Notes under the pieces: generated by a model | What the model saw: the letters and a program-made list of their open reading frames with translations, nothing else | What the model was told of the DNA's origin: nothing | Database searches by the model: none | NCBI GenBank assembly: GCA_016875695.1 | Contig: VGPB01000095.1 | Coordinates: forward strand, 1 to 7,502 | Direction of reading: 5' to 3' | From: Chloroflexota bacterium | GTDB taxonomy: Bacteria; Chloroflexota; Dehalococcoidia; UBA2979 | Length of the DNA: 7,502 nucleotides | Shown: positions 5,871-7,502 of the stretch, in pieces | How positions within the stretch are numbered: the first letter of the stretch is position 1 | How the letters are laid out: each line of letters begins with the position of its first letter | Position numbers and translations under genes: made by a program

Positions 5871-5945
5871 CTCCACATCCGCGAACGTGGTCCTCGCGCC
5901 CCGGCCACCCGCAGCGCACGCCACCAGCACGGAAGGCGGTTACCG

Positions 5946-7094
5946 ATGACGGCAGCACGCAAGACGCTCGAGCACGCCTACGGCTTCGACGATGTGGCCA
6001 TCGTTCCCGGCGCCGTGACGACCAACCCAGAGCTCGTCGAGCCGCGCCTGACGCTGGGCGAGCGCAGCTTCGAGCTGCCAATCCTCGCCTCGGCCATGGA
6101 CGCCGTCGTCGACCCCGCGTTCGCGATCACCTACTCCAAGCTCGGCGGGCTCGCCGTGCTCAACCTCGACGGCCTGCAGACCCGCTACGACAACCCGGAC
6201 GAGCTGCTCGACCGCATCGCCTCCGCGACGCTTGCCGAGTCCACGGCGATCATCCAGCGCGTCTACCAGCAGCCCGTGCGCGAGGACCTGATCGCGCGCC
6301 GCGTCGACGAGATCAAGCGCGGCGGCGGCGTGCCTGTCGTCAGCACCACACCGCAGAACACCAAGCGCTTCGCCCCTATCGCCGCCGAGGCCGGCGCCGC
6401 GTACGTCGTCGTGCAGTCTACCGTCACCACTGCGCGCCACGTCTCGCGCTCGCTGCGCGGGCTGCAGCTCGACGAGCTCGTGCGGCAGCTGCCCGTGCCC
6501 GTGCTCGTCGGCAACACCGTCGACTACGACGCCACGCTCGAGCTGATGGAGACCGGCGTGCACGGCGTGCTCGTCGGCGTGGGGCCCGGCGCGGCCTGCA
6601 CCTCGCGCGAGGTACTGGGCGTGGGCATCCCGCAGATAACCGCCACGGTCGACACCGCGTACGCGCGCGACATGTACTTCGAGCGCACTGGCCGCTACGT
6701 GCCGATCATTACCGACGGCGGCTTCCGCACGGGTGGCGACGTCGCCAAGGCGTTTGCGGCCGGCGCCGACGCCATCATGATCGGCTCGCCGTTCGCGGGC
6801 ACCGAGGAGGCGCCCGGGCGCGGCTACCACTGGGGCATGGCCACCCCCAACGCCGAGCTGCCGCGCGGTACGCGCGTGCACATCGGTCGCAATCACAGCC
6901 TGCACCAGCTGCTCTTCGGTCCCACCTCACGCACCGACGGCACCGAGAACCTGGTCGGCGCGCTGCGCACTTCGATGGCCACCTGCGGGGCGCAGACGAT
7001 CCGCGACTTCCACCGCACGCGCATGGTGGTCGCCCCCTCCATCAAGACCGAGGGCAAGATCTACCAGCTCGCGCAGTCGCGCCCCCGCGACTAG
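5946..7094 (+). CDS. guaB3: GuaB3-family IMP dehydrogenase-related protein
   Basis: This 382-residue TIM-barrel enzyme belongs to the IMPDH/GMP reductase superfamily. The N-terminal part has the barrel opening (YGFDDVAIVPG at 12-22, LPILASAMDAVVDPAFA about 44-60). CBS (Bateman) domains are absent, as in GuaB3 and unlike typical GuaB of about 490 residues. The active-site loop GPGAACTSREVLGVGIPQ carries the catalytic Cys218. The phosphate-binding part is TDGGFRTGGDVAKAFAAGADAIMIGSPFAGTEEAPGRGYHWGM. This GTEEAPGRGYHWGM style marks GuaB3 rather than GuaB or GuaC. The presumed reaction is NAD-dependent oxidation of IMP to XMP in guanine nucleotide synthesis, but assignment within GuaB3 proteins has been less certain than for GuaB. 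The ATG has AAGGCGG at 5933-5939 (6-nt spacer). The promoter and hairpin-rich leader lie upstream, and the stop TAG abuts an insertion sequence. Confidence 0.93.
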   Translation: MTAARKTLEHAYGFDDVAIVPGAVTTNPELVEPRLTLGERSFELPILASAMDAVVDPAFAITYSKLGGLAVLNLDGLQTRYDNPDELLDRIASATLAESTAIIQRVYQQPVREDLIARRVDEIKRGGGVPVVSTTPQNTKRFAPIAAEAGAAYVVVQSTVTTARHVSRSLRGLQLDELVRQLPVPVLVGNTVDYDATLELMETGVHGVLVGVGPGAACTSREVLGVGIPQITATVDTAYARDMYFERTGRYVPIITDGGFRTGGDVAKAFAAGADAIMIGSPFAGTEEAPGRGYHWGMATPNAELPRGTRVHIGRNHSLHQLLFGPTSRTDGTENLVGALRTSMATCGAQTIRDFHRTRMVVAPSIKTEGKIYQLAQSRPRD

Positions 7095-7095
7095 C
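7090..7095. repeat. Candidate IS target site (ACTAGC) overlapping the guaB3 stop
   Basis: IS481-type elements are known for inserting at NCTAGN and duplicating six bases. ACTAGC here fits that pattern and includes the guaB3 TAG stop. The second copy would lie at the right end, outside this window, so duplication is not shown. Confidence 0.4.
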
Positions 7096-7502
7096 TGTAC
7101 TGATTACATACCTGCGAGACGGCTGACTGCAGGGGGACCTCCGACGAGACTTGGGGTTGCGAAAGCTCCGAGTTCCGAAGGAGGTTCCGATGAGTGATGC
7201 TACCCCGCCCCGGCGCATGCGCTATTCGTACGAGGCCCGGTGCCGCGCGGTAGAGGCGATGCTGACTGGCGCATCGACCGCAGAGTCACGCGGGCAGGTC
7301 GGGGCGAGCCGTGCCACCACGTACCGTTGGCGCGCTCGCCACCGCGAAGCAGGCTGGGCCGGCCTGCACGACCGTCCATCGACGCCACACGTCCATCACC
7401 GCCAGCTGAGCCCACAGGCAGAGGCGCAGACCCTCGCCGTCTGCGAGCGCACGGGAGACGAACCGCAGGTGGTCGGCGCGATCATCAGGCGGGTCACATC
7501 CA
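7096..7502 (+). mobile_element. IS481-family insertion sequence, left part
   Basis: The element is inferred from the transposase at 7190 and a plausible left tip, TGTACTGATTACATACCTG, starting at 7096 directly after ACTAGC; IS481 ends usually begin TGT. The 94 bases to the transposase ATG contain no gene. Just before the ATG, the heptamer GTTCCGA is repeated (7172-7178, 7184-7190) around the Shine-Dalgarno. The right inverted repeat is beyond the window, so the boundary is tentative. Confidence 0.55.
7190..7502 (+). CDS. IS481-family transposase, N-terminal part (runs off window)
   Basis: The visible 104 residues begin at an ATG with a perfect AAGGAGG (7178-7184) and a 5-nt spacer. The order matches the N-terminus of IS481 transposases: an arginine-rich start, YEARCRAVEAMLTGAS (first helices), a helix-turn-helix VGASRATTYRWRARHREAG at about 37-55, then the linker WAGLHDRPSTPH with the conserved GLxDRxSxP. 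A second helical domain (LSPQAEAQTLAVCERTG) follows. The DDE catalytic core lies downstream and is not seen, so intactness is unknown. No stop or frameshift occurs in the visible part. The helix-turn-helix binds the IS ends; the missing core would cut and join DNA. IS630-like or other two-domain HTH transposases are the alternative, but less likely. Confidence 0.8.
   Translation, partial: MSDATPPRRMRYSYEARCRAVEAMLTGASTAESRGQVGASRATTYRWRARHREAGWAGLHDRPSTPHVHHRQLSPQAEAQTLAVCERTGDEPQVVGAIIRRVTS

Larger units (their letters stand above)
5735..5945 (+). promoter_or_regulatory. Structured 5' leader of guaB3, candidate cis-regulatory RNA
   Basis: The predicted leader contains three perfect stem-loops in order: GCAACC/GGTTGC (5735-5753), CGAACCCCTC/GAGGGGTTCG (5789-5814) and CGGCCCCTC/GAGGGGCCG (5847-5870). 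About 60 further bases follow before the Shine-Dalgarno at 5933-5939. None has a T-run, so a terminator-type switch is not evident. The stems could act through protein binding, RNA stability or translation. I recognise no known riboswitch class: the loops lack the ACGR of guanidine-II and I see no purine-aptamer three-way junction. Confidence 0.45.

Noticed and set aside
5755..5949. Possible 64-residue leader peptide starting at TTG 5755 and ending in an ATGA overlap with guaB3
   Set aside because: There is no Shine-Dalgarno at the TTG. The peptide is low-complexity, and its frame runs straight through both perfect hairpins, whose conservation fits RNA structure better than coding. The ATGA overlap is probably chance.

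Overview
This is a high-GC bacterial window (roughly 65-70% by eye). It looks like chromosomal housekeeping DNA with one decayed or damaged accessory gene and the left edge of an insertion sequence. The mix of genes suggests a high-GC member of the Chloroflexota (Dehalococcoidia/Tepidiforma-like), with an actinobacterium as the alternative. The mix is a GuaB3-type IMP dehydrogenase, a short MetRS with a non-standard HIGH motif, an FmdB-type zinc ribbon with a long basic tail, a long-chain polyprenyl synthase, and a tiny secreted CNSG...GGHNNGGD protein. This placement is an inference from remembered sequence styles and is weak.

Layout. At the left, a + strand FmdB-like zinc-ribbon gene (110-493) converges, with a 5-bp gap, on a long minus-strand gene row that reads right to left. 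That row is metG (5166-3457), a small ABM-fold-like protein (3374-3060), a TatD-family metal-dependent hydrolase (3053-2208), a polyprenyl synthase (2211-1219, GTGA overlap with tatD) and a final gene (1214-499). The final gene is broken by a single frameshift near its N-terminus. The three spacings tatD-ABM (6 nt), tatD-polyprenyl synthase (overlap) and polyprenyl synthase-last gene (4 nt) point to one operon. metG is separated from it by 82 nt but may lead it. Upstream of metG, on the same strand, is a 66-residue secreted protein (5474-5274).

Right half. The intergenic region 5475-5945 is divergent. It holds a perfect AGGAAC-c-GTTCCT palindrome just upstream of the small secreted gene. It also holds a good sigma70-like promoter (5700-5729) pointing right, and a predicted leader of about 210 nt with three perfect stem-loops. 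Two of these are near-identical copies of CCCCTC-N6-GAGGGG. This leader precedes guaB3 (5946-7094). Immediately after the guaB3 stop codon, within an ACTAGC hexamer, an IS481-family element appears to begin. Its transposase starts at 7190 with a strong Shine-Dalgarno and runs off the window.

The best leads are the structured tandem-hairpin leader of guaB3, the frameshifted KNQYVGN/DPD-motif gene, and the apparent NCTAGN target choice of the IS at the guaB3 stop codon. I see no CRISPR, tRNA, rRNA or clear multi-gene defence or biosynthetic system.
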